64,000 nucleotides of DNA from Triatoma infestans (taxonomy: Eukaryota; Arthropoda; Insecta; Hemiptera; Reduviidae), in assembly GCA_011037195.1 (NCBI GenBank), contig JAAEAF010002699.1:62001-126000 (forward strand), given 5' to 3'. Below are positions 22,690 to 34,498 of the stretch, piece after piece. Position numbers and translations under genes: made by a program. Positions within the stretch are counted from its first letter, which is position 1; the number at the start of each line of letters is the position of its first letter. The notes under the pieces are model-generated. The model saw nothing but the letters and a program-made list of their open reading frames with translations, made no database searches and was not told the DNA's origin.

Positions 22690-23265
22690 ATTGACAGAGT
22701 GACGGTATGAGAACGGTGTTCGTTGAACGTTGATGGTTGTTCGGATAGCGTTTGATGAGAGTGGACACTTTTCAGGCAGAACCAGCCTCTATTCTCTTTA
22801 GCTTTTCCGCTGTACCATTTTACTGAATGGAATTTCTTGTATTTGACGATTCACTCGAGTTCAATTAATAAGTTTTTCAGCGAATTTTAGATTTGATCGA
22901 AACCATCTCGTCATTTTCATTCAAAAATAAGAGAATGTAAAAAGTAGTTGAAGAAATTAATAAATATATATATTTATTTATTTACATCTGTTTAATCAGT
23001 TGACATGCAGAGGGAGGTTGGCCTAAACATATGATAAAAATCATACACAAAAACAAAACAAAACAAAAACAATAAATTAAAAACAAAAAGCAATTGAAAA
23101 AGAAAAAAGAGACTAATATAAGTAAACACAAAGCACAAAGCTACATACTATATACTATAAAACAAAAAGCCGTAGATAGTAATAAATATCAGAAACTTTG
23201 ATATGAACTAAATTGAAAATAATTAAAGAACATTAAAATAAATGAAAATGTATCGAAATACAATA
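22690..23265. other. no gene seen
   Basis: Up to 22,860 it continues the duplicated block also seen at 48,500-48,640 (AACGGTGTTCGTTGAACGTT, CAGAACCAGCCTCTA). Beyond that it is A-rich, with short TTTA and AAAAC repeats. Confidence 0.5.
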
Positions 23266-23269
23266 GCAA

Positions 23270-24970
23270 AATTACATGGAAAGCTCATGTAAATAATATT
23301 TGTGACAGAATGTTAAAAGTAGCTAACATGTTTTTAATAATTTCCAGAGTCTTCTGGGGTTTTGGCTGTAATGGCTTGAAGAAATTCATGATGTGGTCGT
23401 CGTTCCAATTATGACGTACCGAGCACCAGCGTGGATTGACGCACTGAAAACCTCTAAGCTGAAATTAAACCTAACTAGGTTATACAGAATCTTGGTCATT
23501 AAATGTACTAGAGTATTTCGCACAATGTCATACGAAGCTGCGTGCTTAATCGGTAATATTTTGCCCGCTTACATAAAAGCCCAAGAAATAGCAAACTTAT
23601 ATAATTGTCTACATCAGATTCATCGGCCAGTGTTAAATATTGATTTACCGGTCAATTACGGTGATGCAATGGTTGCATCCGGGACTGGTTCCACCTTTGT
23701 TGGATACACACAAGTCAGTTTATTATAAGTATACGGTGTACACTGACGGCAGTAAAGATGGAATGGATTTTGGGGCGGCTATGATAGTTTATTAGGACGA
23801 TCAGATTCTGTGCACTAAAAAATTTCGCTTAGAAGAATTCTGCACAAATAATCAGGCTGAAGCTTTGGCAATAATTAGAGCTCTGGAAATGTTCATGCAG
23901 TTCGAAATACCTAAATACCAGCTTGTAGAACAGTGGCGATTAAAACTGATAGTAAAGTGACAGACTCTTTAAGAAACGCGGCTAATCATAAACCACTTTA
24001 TGAAGACTCGCGCAGAATCCTATCAAACCTTCTCTTTTGTGGACGGATCATCCACTTTTGCTGGGTGGCGGCCCATAGGGCATGGCTGGAAATGAGTTCG
24101 CTGACTCTCAAGCAAAAACAGTCTCAAAAAACAAAAACTCGATGTTTCCTACTCCAAAATTTCTCGTGATATTATAGCTTCTAATTCAAGAATGGATAGT
24201 TATGGTGAATGGAATGATTTGTGGATATCGAGTAGCAAAGGTAGCAATATGAGATTGTTTTTCTCTACTGTTTATGACCGTCTGAATGTGAAGAACCTAG
24301 CTCTGAATTTTAAAATAATACAGATACTGAGCGGCCATGGTAAATTTCGTTATTACCTTCATCGGTTTAACCTCGTTGCTGATCCCAACTGTCCATGCGA
24401 CCGGACGTCTCGGCAGAATGTGACCTTCATTATTTTTAAATATCCGCGTCATGTCATTAGATTAATCAGTCAGCCATTAAATTCTAGCTATTATGTTAAA
24501 AGGATAGAGCTTACAGGTTTCTTCTTTGCTGTATTCAGGAATAGTAGGTGAATTTGTTCGGTTTGTTAATAGGCTGGACTTCGATACTTTGTAGTAAAAA
24601 AAATGTGCATTATTTATAGTTGGTGTAATATAAATTGATGTAATTTATCTGTAATTTCTCTTTTAAGTTTTGTTATTTTATTATTTATTGTTTCTTATAG
24701 GTATTATGTTTTTGGTATTTTCCTTATATGTTTTATGTTTTCTTATATATTTATTTCTGTCTCATGTATTTTCTTATATATTTATATTATTTATAGTACA
24801 TATTAATATTTCTCTTTATATATAAATTACTTTTCAATATTTATGGATGTAATGTACTTTTAAAATTAAGATGTATATGTAAACAATATTCTTTCTATGT
24901 ATATGTGATAGCGTGTAATATATTCTGTATAGAACATACTGAATAAAGTGATTTATTAAAAAAAAAAAAT
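23270..24970 (+). pseudogene. 3' half of a non-LTR retrotransposon (RT tail, RNase H, Cys-rich end) with poly(A)
   Basis: 23,393-23,728 encodes RLYRILVIKCTRVFRTMSYE and IANLYN, typical of the segment after the reverse transcriptase fingers in I/R1-type LINEs. RNase H follows as VYTDGSKDGMDFGAAMIVY and NNQAEALAIIRALEMF (catalytic Asp in YTDGS, Glu in QAE). 24,192-24,551 gives LNFKIIQILSGHGKFRYYLH and a Cys-rich DPNCPCD. A frame change near 23,930 and stops inactivate it. The 3' untranslated part ends at AATAAAG (24,943) and a poly(A) run at 24,958-24,970, so the true 3' end is present. The 5' end is truncated. Confidence 0.85.
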
Positions 24971-25019
24971 ATTAAAATAGATAACTAAAAAATGTTTCTA
25001 ATCATAAGAAATAAAATAA

Positions 25020-27142
25020 TAAAGTTAAATTAAAATTTCCCTAATTTTAAAAGCACTAATGTAGTAAAGTTAAATATCAATTAGTTTATTTAAGTGATGT
25101 GGCTCTGAAAAAGTTAGTAGTATAATAAATCTTTCATATTTGTTCTCAATATTGGAGATGTATTTGTTTATAAATTTATTTCTTAAATTAATGAATGCTG
25201 GGCAAATGGCAATATCTATTTCATTTAAACAATAAAATTTGCAAGTGTTATTACTATCAAATTTATAATTACATTTGTTTAAATAAATACAGCAATTTTT
25301 CTTATCAGCTACCGTAATTGTGATAACAGTATCAGTTTGTTAGTGTGGAAATTAAAACTAAAATAGAATTCACCAGTATTTAGGCTGCTCATATTTCTGT
25401 ATATCACACTATAGCGAATATTTAATACATTATCAATATCTCTATAGAATAGATTACTTTTAAAGGAATCTAATAAAGTTGTACAATTATCTTCAATTAA
25501 TTGTATATCTTGAGACTTCCAAATATGGTCCGCCCTGATTGAACTTAGGTATTTTCGGAGTTCCAAGACCCAGTTAGTTGGCATCCTGTAGTTAATCAAA
25601 TCCAAGAATCTACTATAACATAACTTAGGGAGACAGGATTCTCTAAAATATCCTAAATTATGAATAAAACCCATTTCAAGCCTAACAAAGGCACCAGGAG
25701 TACATTTTGGAAAGTGTAATAAAAGTTTTAAAAATCTCAGTTGCCCTCTTTCTATAATATGGCTGTAAGTAGATCCCCAAATTTCTGACAAATATAATGG
25801 CACGCTTTCTGTTATTGAATCATAAATATTTATTTTAGTATTCCAGTTATCACTTTTATTAGAACTCAGTAAAGATATAACAGTTGATGTAGCTGTAGCA
25901 TTTCGGGCAAGAAAATATTCAGTTGCTTTCAAGAATTTGGCAGAGGGATTCCCAAATAGGTGAAACTAGTGCAGTATTCAATAGAGTGAAATCGATAGAT
26001 TAGTCGCTTTAAATACGAAAATTTCCACCTTTTGAGAATTGCACAGCAAAAGTTTTATTTGTGTTTACAGTAAGGCTGTTAATGGTGCAGTATTCGGCCA
26101 GAAGGTTCAAATTTCTTTGAGCAGATCCCCAGAAGGGAGAGAGCAATACTATGTCATCCGCGTAGAGAATCATTTGCAGGTCTTTGCTTTTATTTAAAGG
26201 TAGTCCAACAGAGTTATGATCAGTAAAGAAGTCTACAATATCGGAAGTAAATAACGGGAAAAGGAGTGATACAGCACCATTGTCAGAAATAATCATAGAA
26301 GCATTGGCATATAAGTTCATTATTAACTTTAAGAATTTCGGACTTAAACCCAAATTGTAAAGCTTGAACCATAATTTCTGATGATTTACAGAATCAAAAG
26401 CTCTCCTGCAATCCACAAAAACTGCAAAAACCTTGTTACTCTTCAACCGTAGGCAAATATTCAACACTGATGATAGAGTAGAGACACAATTTCGAATTCC
26501 TCGACCTTTCCGAAAACCCATTTGATCTTTGGGTATTGAATTTCTCAAGTCTATCCCACATAGAAAGCCTATTGTAAAGAATATTTGTTATATTGTTAAA
26601 AATTGCAATGTTCCGGTAATCGAAAGGATCAAGAGGGTCCCCTTTTTTGTGAATTAGCCTCATCTTAATTAATGACCATGAGTAAGGAATGATTCATAGT
26701 TAAATACCCGGTTACATAAATTTAACAGAAATTGAATCCACGAAGAATTAAGAGATTTAAAGCATTCATTCGGAACACAATCGAAACCCGCAGCTTTATT
26801 CAGCTTGCTGTTTTTAATACTTTGCAAAAGTTCTTCCATTGTTATATCTGCGTCCAGCAAGGGATCGAACTGACTGAACAAATTAAATTCATTTTTCAAT
26901 TTTGATGGTGAGATAGATTTATAAAATTTTTCCCATTCGTGGATTTCAATTTGGTTCAGACAATAGACTTTAGATCTAAATTTATTCACACCTGCCCAGA
27001 ATTCACTTGGATTTTTCACGTTTCTTAGTGCGACTCTTACATTATCAAAATAAGATGCTTTATTGTTTTGAATTAAACTTTTATATTCTTTTTTAAGTTT
27101 ACAATAATCATTCAGGGTATCTATATTGTTAGCTCGCGGCAC
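25020..27142 (-). pseudogene. LINE ORF2 (copy 1), reverse transcriptase and C-terminus, frameshifted
   Basis: Minus strand, from right to left: a linker (27,142-26,669; NPSEFWAGVNKFRSKV), RT (26,663-26,009) with MRLIHKKGDPLDPFDYRNIA, VFVDCRRAFDSVNHQKLWFK and the YADDIVLLSP catalytic box, then a 207-codon tail (25,932-25,309; SEIWGSTYSHIIERGQLRFL). No RNase H. It is the same family as the almost complete element at 58,280-62,990 and as 48,750-49,800. Compared with that element, the 'GxLQGxxLSP' loop is deleted (AVSLLFPLFTSDIVDFF), so it could not be active. Confidence 0.85.
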
Positions 27143-27943
27143 CTTTGAGGGATTAACTTTGCCTCGCTATTTCAAAATTGTTACTCCATCGCCCGCATAT
27201 TTCCCACGCCTTCCCGCCTTTTACCTCTCTCTCTCTCACGGTGGTGGGATGGCGGCGCCTTTTATCTCTCCTGTTCGCGCCTAACGTTTATTTTCCCACA
27301 CTCTAAAACCCTTCCTTTTCTATAATATTTCACTTCACTTTCCGTCTAGCTCTCGCCTGTGCAACTTGTCCTTCCGCTTCTTTCTAAGCAGTTAGTAGTG
27401 TGTGTAAAATTCGCCTTTACATTTATTCGCCGTATTCGCGCCTTTCGATAACGAATTAATATTCGTTATCTTCTTGAGACACAAGTCGCGTCTTTCCTCG
27501 CCATCATCTCGAGAATCACTCACCTTCCGCGCCTGGGCTCTTCTAACACCAGCCATCAGCCGCTTCAACAACAACGTCATCAGCTTCCACGGAGCACTCT
27601 AACTCCCTTCCTTTCACCTGATATCCTTTCTTTCGCCTCGCGCACACACACACACACACCTACACGTACACGCCACATCTTCCTCGACCATTCACCTACC
27701 GCCTCAGCTTCGCCGCTTGCGCATTCACCTTCACCACTCTCCAGGTAAGTCGAAGCTTCTTCCTTTGCATCTCCTTTTTATTTTAATTTTATTTATTGTT
27801 TATTTTTTTGGTATTTCACTTTCTGGCGCCCGTTCACCACTCTCGCCTTGGGTGTCTGCCGCGCAGACATATATTAAATCCATTTTTCTTACATAAAACA
27901 AGTTGAGATTTAATCTTTTTCTTTGCCAACAGACGGTGTTGAT
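27143..27943 (+). mobile_element. LTR, primer-binding site and short leader of an LTR retrotransposon inserted in the LINE
   Basis: A sharply G+C- and C-rich island in a LINE. At about 27,824 TGGCGCCCGTTCACC is a tRNA-type primer-binding site (TGGCGCC), which puts an LTR to its left (about 27,145-27,822) and about 120 bases of leader to its right. CTCCAGGTAAGT at about 27,739 is a strong 5' splice site, as in the BEL LTR at 11,618. The interrupted LINE reading resumes on both sides (KGINNKPWF at 27,945, RANNIDTL at 27,140). The copy at 50,139 lacks the insert. Confidence 0.65.
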
Positions 27944-28560
27944 CTTACCAAGGTTTATTGTTGATACCCTTAATTTTATCATTTATTCTTAATGTTTTAT
28001 AAAAAAAAAAAAGAAGTCCAGATTCTATCATAAATTTATGCATGTTAGAAACAAAATAATAAACGGAGGGTTGGGAGACCCAGATTGCCTTGGCATGATG
28101 GAATTGCCCAGGACGCAAGGAACATCCTCGGACTGCGGAACTTGATACTAAAAGTAGGGACGACTGGCGGAAACATACTGAGGAGGCCAAGACCCAAAAC
28201 ACTGGGTTGTAGAGCCAGGAAAGAAGAAGAAGAAACAAAATAAGCATAGCTCAAATTTGGATCTATAAAATTAGGATCAGAAATTTTAAATTCATTTAGT
28301 GAACATTTAAATTTTCCTAAAGTATCATTATTTCTTTTTAGACAGCTGTTATATTGGTTAATTTTGGGAATACTGTCAGAATGGTGCGATTTAGAAAGTC
28401 TAGATATTACTCAAAAATACAAAGCTTGTGATCCGTATAATGAGAGTTATTTAATACTGTAATGTTATGGATAAATGGGGCTAAACTCATATTAGACCAA
28501 ACAAGATCAACAACATTACAGCCATTTATATCAACATAGGTAAATTCCCACTTAAAAATC
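27944..28560 (-). pseudogene. LINE endonuclease fragment (copy 1), carrying an RTE-like insert
   Basis: The minus strand reads WEFTYVDINGCNVVDLVWSN, then HYTDHKLCIF, the end of an APE endonuclease with the family's SDH/TDH motif. It belongs to the same LINE as 25,020-27,142. It is interrupted by the 171-base retrotransposed piece at 28,060-28,230. Left limit is the junction with the LTR. Confidence 0.65.
28060..28230 (+). mobile_element. short 5'-truncated LINE 3' end with 13-bp target duplication
   Basis: Flanked by AGAAACAAAATAA (28,047-28,059 and 28,231-28,243). The plus strand reads GRPRLPWHDGIAQDARNILG and, after a frame change, WRKHTEEAKTQNTGL, followed by (GAA)n. This matches the C-terminal end common to RTE-like/other endonuclease-type LINEs of arthropods (GRPRxRWxD...L...WR...EEA). 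The same insertion with the same duplication is in the paralogue (50,258-50,434), so it is older than the segmental duplication. Confidence 0.75.
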
Positions 28561-28561
28561 A

Positions 28562-28790
28562 GGTAAAACATCATTAAAACAAAACAATTTTCCAGTTCAT
28601 TTACAAAAATCGATAAAAAAATATTTCCTATTTATTCAAAATGACCTCCTCGGCTTAAACGGCACAAGTGCAGTCGCTGTCCAGCAGATGGAGTTGCTAA
28701 TCGTACCATGTCTGCCGGAATTGCTAAGCAGGTTTGGATTAAGTCTTCTCTAAGTGCTTCTGGAGTTGTTGGTTCCCTGACATTACTTTT
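28562..28790 (-). pseudogene. mariner-like transposase C-terminal tail
   Basis: The minus strand reads EPTTPEALREDLIQTCLAIP and ADMVRLA, then SRGGHFE. These are homologous to 20,885-21,135, without the piggyBac insertion. It sits next to the LINE endonuclease fragment in both duplicates. Confidence 0.75.
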
Positions 28791-29957
28791 GAACCTTCTG
28801 AACCCTCCATTCTCAAACCTGATTTTCTCTGATATCCACCACTCTATTTGACTTAATGGTAGTTCACTTTATTAATCTTGATTTCATAATGTTATTAACC
28901 ATTTCATTAATCACTATATTATTTTAACAAACCTTGGCAATGCGTTAGCCCTTCATGGGCTGTTGCGTTTTTGTTTTTTTTTAACTAGCTATCCCGTTAA
29001 AACTTAAACTATGATGCATGATAATTCATAAAATAATTTCTTTTTCTTGTTTAATGTAGGGTCTCAAATCTACCTTTTTGTACCAAACTTTTTGCACTTT
29101 TTTCCTTATATCAACCCTGTATGCATTTCAGTGTTATTTTATACGCTAATGGCGGGTACATTTATTTTTGTATAACCAATTATTATTATAACCTACCTCA
29201 ATCTTAAATCTACTTTTCGACCAATAATCTTACTTATTTTTTTACATTAATATTGCATACTGTTCAATGTTTATTATTATTTCACCTGCGCTAAATATAT
29301 ATATATACATATATTATATAGTTAGGAAGAAATTGTATTAGAAGAGTCAACAAGAATCACAGATGTCAATATTAATAATGATCCTAAGCTTTGGATTAGG
29401 AAACAGATCATAACATCTTTCTGAGGATGACATGCTTTTAGATAAACATAAAGTTGAAGTCAAATTTCTACACGAATTGATTGTAAATCCTACACTTACA
29501 ATGGATGAATATCCGAAAACGGTTAGAACTACCAAAATGAAGCATGCCATGAGGATAAAATCATAGGTTATCCATTATTGCTGACCCAACTACATATTCG
29601 CGATAGAGAAGCGATAATAATTTGATGTCATTTATACCGAACACAAACTATTGATTCAAAATTAAAAGCCGCTTGTATATCTGGATGGTTTCTCTCTTGG
29701 ATCACTAATTATTTAATCTGATCCAAAGCAAATTGGAAATTAATTCACTTTTTTAATTTTATCTATTACATCAAATATTTTCTTGAGAAAATTGTAATCC
29801 TGGAACCTTCGACGTTACTCTTTCTAGTCATGAAAGTTCACCTAGGAAAATTGGAGTGGGGGAAAATCAGGGAGACATTCACGCGAAATTTAGTTGTTGT
29901 TTTAATGTCTATTCGTTTAAAATCATATTTTTTTTTTTAAGTATAATTCTTGATGTT
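28791..29957. other. intergenic DNA 3' of lipocalin L2
   Basis: Nearly identical to 51,001-52,173. It contains a decayed hairpin relic (29,490-29,560: GGATGAATATCCGAAAACGG then CAAAATGAAGCATGCC) of the family at 1,403. On the minus strand, just past the L2 stop, ATTAAA at 29,901-29,906 is a possible polyadenylation signal. Confidence 0.6.
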
Positions 29958-30073
29958 TTAACATCCAACAGATTTTCTGGAACCCCATGTGGTTATATCC
30001 CATTTGTTTTTCAAAAATTGTTCAACTCCTGGGTCTACGCTGTCTTTATTTGTTTGCAATACCAAAATATCAT
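29958..30073 (-). CDS. lipocalin L2, terminal coding exon
   Basis: The acceptor is TTTTTTTTAG before 30,073. The exon starts AT, completing a GAT codon with the G left by the previous exon, then reads DILVLQTNKDSVDPGVEQFL and KNKWDITTWGSRKSVGC, followed by TAA at 29,960-29,958. It differs from the L4 terminal exon at only one of 116 bases (Val/Ile). Confidence 0.9.
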
Positions 30074-33000
30074 CTAAAAAAAAATAAATAATAAATAAAG
30101 AAATTAGTATATATGGTAGATAGAGCATCCTAAAAAATAAATTTCTCAAAACTATTTATAATGTTTGGGTTATTAAAAATATTAGTGTTTGACATCCAGG
30201 TTTTGAATTAATTAAAATTAAATTTGTAATACTTTTTGCCTTGAAATTAAAATATACAAGGTGTTAATCATTTATACCATATCCTTATGTGTTACAACTC
30301 ATTTGTACTTGTTATTAAGTCTCGTTGTTTATTATGTAACAGATTTTGGGGAAAATCGATAAACTAATTGGAAATAGATTGGAGATTTTTGCGGGAAATT
30401 TTTCATTTCATTTATCATTTCTCGTAATGTTCAGAAGACGGGACAATTGTGGATCTTAAATATTTCTTTGAGCCTAGAAAGAAGCCAGAAGACGTGAGAT
30501 GAAGAAGAAACTCATTGTTGGGATTTTAGGAGAATTGTAAGTATAATATTTTTGAAAATATGAAATTAATTTTATTCCTTTTACTGGCTTTAAGGTTTTG
30601 AGAAAATTTGATTCCTTTTTATTGAGTTTTGATTTGTTAGTGACATGTAGGGCCGCAAAGACCCCGCAATCCGCCTGATCTAACTATTTTGAAATTTGAA
30701 AATTTGTTATCTTTTTTATTATTCGCTGATTTAATAACTGTTACGTTGTTCAATCTACAATCAGATTTTTTTTTTTGGTTTAGTTTTTCTAAGAAAAATG
30801 TCTCGTACATATCATACACACAATGACATAGGTTTATTCGTTACTTTGTTATCATATATCGGCCATACACGTTTGATGACACGGCTCGAAGGTCTAATTT
30901 GATTTCGGTGATTAATATGAAGCTATTGGCAATGGCCGGATATGTGTTCGTAGTGCTACTTTTTTGGGGGGGGCTACTGCTAGTTTCATAGATATTTTCC
31001 ATAACAGTTACCACATCCAGAGTCAGTTAATTAACATTCCAGTCACAATAAATTAAAACCTGTTTGTAGTTTTTGTAAGCATAAATAGCAAATATCTTTT
31101 TGTTATGTAATCTATTCAGCGGATCTCAATGTGATTTAACTTAGAATTATTTATAATTTGTAAGTACCGTTCCAGTTTTTGCAATGTAATTAAATACCAA
31201 AATGTATACAATTAAAATATAATTTTGTTAGTCGTAAGTTTTTTATTTTATTATTAAAAGGCTGCACGATAACATTGAACCGGGCCACGCTTTTTATGAG
31301 GTCGGTCCTCGTATATAGACCAGAAAGTTATATCGAATTAATTTACTGCAAATTTTGTTCTCTTTAAATACCATTGGTAGCGCGGACTACGTCTAGGCGA
31401 TAGTCGATCTTTTGCTACACATTTGCAAGCATCGCCGGTGTGACCAGTTCTATTGCAGCCATAATAGACCATTCACATATGCAACATCAGCCACAGGAGT
31501 GCCATACACTTGTTCTTTCACGAAGCCCCACAGAAAGAAGTCCATTGTGGTCAGGACCGATAAGTGTGGTGGTCATAGTGTTGGTCCACCTCTCCTTATC
31601 CAGCGGTCCAGAAATGTCTCATCAAAAAAGAGGGCAAGATATTGTGGTATTGGTGAGGAGCGCCGTATTTGTTTTGAAACTTAATCGATGCCAACTATTA
31701 AAAAGGGTTAAAAACCGCTGCTATAAACTTATAAAACCAAACAAATTTGTTGTATTAAAAAAATTAATTAACGAATTTTGTATTTTTAGCCTAAAACTTC
31801 CAAAAAATAGCTGTCACTTCCCAACTAATAGAATTAAAAATGATTTGTTAATGTTTCATACTAATATTTAAGGTGAACAAAATTCGCAGTTAATATACGA
31901 TGTCATTACCTGGTCTATTGTACGAGGGCCGACCTCAGAAAAAGCTCTGCCCGGTTCAGTATTATCGTTGCGGCCTTTTAAGAATAAAATAAAACAATTT
32001 CGCCTATCAAAATAACATTTTAATGGCAAATATTTGGTTATTTAATTATATTGCACAAATTGGAACGGTACTTGGAAATTATAAATAATTCTAATTAAAA
32101 TCACATTGATATCTGGTAAATAGATTACATAAAAGAAAGTATATTTACAAATACTACAAACTGGTATTAATAAATTATTAATTAAAAATTATTTACATAT
32201 TAACTAACTGACTCTGAAACTGGTAACTGTTGCGGAAAATCTGAAACTAGCATTAGCCCAAAATAAAATAGCACTAGGAACATGTATCCGGCCATTGCTA
32301 ATAGAGACATATTTATCACCAAAACCAAATTAGTATTTCGAGCCGTATCATCAAACGTGTATGGCCAATATATGACAAGAAAGTAACGAATAAACTTACG
32401 TCATTGATCATAAGACATGTATGTATGACACATTTTTCTTAGAAAAAAGTAAGTAGATTTGGCAAACAGATTGGATGTATGAATTTTTTGTGAACAGAAA
32501 ATCTGAATAAATGAAAGAAATCGTTGGAAGCTCCATTGCCGGATTCGATACGGAGATTTACCACAAAAATGCATCAATCGAAATTGCGACTTCGCCGATT
32601 TTTTTAGAGAGAGAATTAACTGATTTTTATAATATAACAGATTTCTTAAAAATAAATTCTATTAAAAAAAAAAAAAATCAACAAAATAATAAAATTTATG
32701 GTGACTGTAATTAGGTGGGAGATCTCTTTTATATCAGTAACTATTACGTAGTTAATTGCAGTCTAAAGCTGGTAACTAGTAGATGAAGCCTAAAGCTGGT
32801 AGCACAATTTTATTAACAAAGTTTTATAAATTATTATCAAAATTTTCATTTTATACTTTATTTTAACTTATGGTCTGTTTCTTTTAACTTTATACCTCTT
32901 TTAACTTATATTCTGTTAACTAGATTATTCATTGAATCTATTTTTCAATTTTTGTTTTGGTTTGTTGGTTTGCCACCAATCTCTACTGTAATGAATAATC

Positions 33001-34259
33001 ATATTTATAAACAATTTATAAATAAATAAAAAAAATTTCTATGTTAATTGGAGTAAGAGAAATCGCGTGAGTGTTCACACCATTTTATTTTTATTAGAAG
33101 ATATCAGAAAATTCTTTTTAAAACACAGTAAAATAAAGTAAAAAAGTAAAAAATCTTTATTTCCTACATTACCTAGATCATCCGTGGAACATACATTAAG
33201 TATAGCATAGTTTTTATTATCCGTAGCAATAACTGAAATTTCCATTGTTTGCTGGAAACTGTTGCCGTTTCCTATAACAAAATTAAAAACTAGTGAATAT
33301 CATATTATATTTCAGAGAGAAAATCCAATACCTAATCCGCCGATACTGGACCTCGTTCGAGAACTGTACACTTTCACAAGCAATACATGAACATAATCAT
33401 AATCTATACAAGTAAATATAATATAATACATAAAATTTATATATAAAGGTGAACATTGCCCACTGCTCTGAAAATTTTTTGAATGTTTAAGACTGAGTTC
33501 TTTGTCACTTGCGGGCTCATCATAAATAATAATAATAATAATTATTATTATTATTTACATTATTTTTTCTGGATATTTTTTAAGATGCACAACAGCTGTA
33601 GTCCTTTGCATCTGTTTCTAATTTGTAAGGACTCATCCGGGATGCATATCCATACTCACCAGTCTAACAATTTCTACAGCAAACCCACAATCTAGGTCTA
33701 ATCATATTCCTCTACTCCCTTATATCACTTATAAAATAAATACCTATACACAAGACAACAACAAACAATTAAACACATACATATGTACAGCTAGTTTCAC
33801 AACAAATGAAATAGATGAACCTCCCTAAGATATTCGAAAGTCTTATTGATAATAATTTTTCTTATTATAAAATTGTGCATAAATATTTTTGTTTTGGAAT
33901 AAGTGAAGTTAGGCAAATTTATTAGTTATACTAGTTAAATCCTAAAATGTCAAAAAAGAAAAAAAATGGCTGAAATAATAATAATGCCCCTGCAGGACCG
34001 CGCACAAAATAGACATACTCCAAATCCCGGATGACGTATGAAGCAACTAACAGGATATGGGGGAATAACACATTTTAGGGAGGTCGGCTCTCCCTATTAG
34101 TCTAACCTGACAGGTTGTTGACTGAACAAGAACACACTCACATTTATGCGAGGTACCCAATTAGGGCTTGACCTAACTCAAAGTGTGAGCTACCGTGCTT
34201 ACATTTTCTAGAAATATGTGGGCGGCCTATAATGATAGGAATCATATATAATTTTCTGT

Positions 34260-34311
<52 letters not shown>

Positions 34312-34467
34312 TGCATAGTATTATATGTTTTATACATATATAGACGAATATTACGAGCACATAGTATACATATTTATATAAATATATAATATAATGTAGA
34401 GCGACGCTCTATGTTGGCGCGTAGTCGAATGCTGCGCAACCAAGTTCGTGTGTTGTTTAAATCAAAT

Positions 34468-34498
<31 letters not shown>

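Noticed and set aside
27599..27760. CpG-rich host promoter
   Set aside because: The GC-rich block ends at a TGGCGCC primer-binding site and interrupts a LINE, so an LTR explains it better.
31412..31871. Plus-strand open frames of 90 and 143 codons
   Set aside because: They are the antisense strand of a mariner-like transposase relic inside an element with inverted ends.
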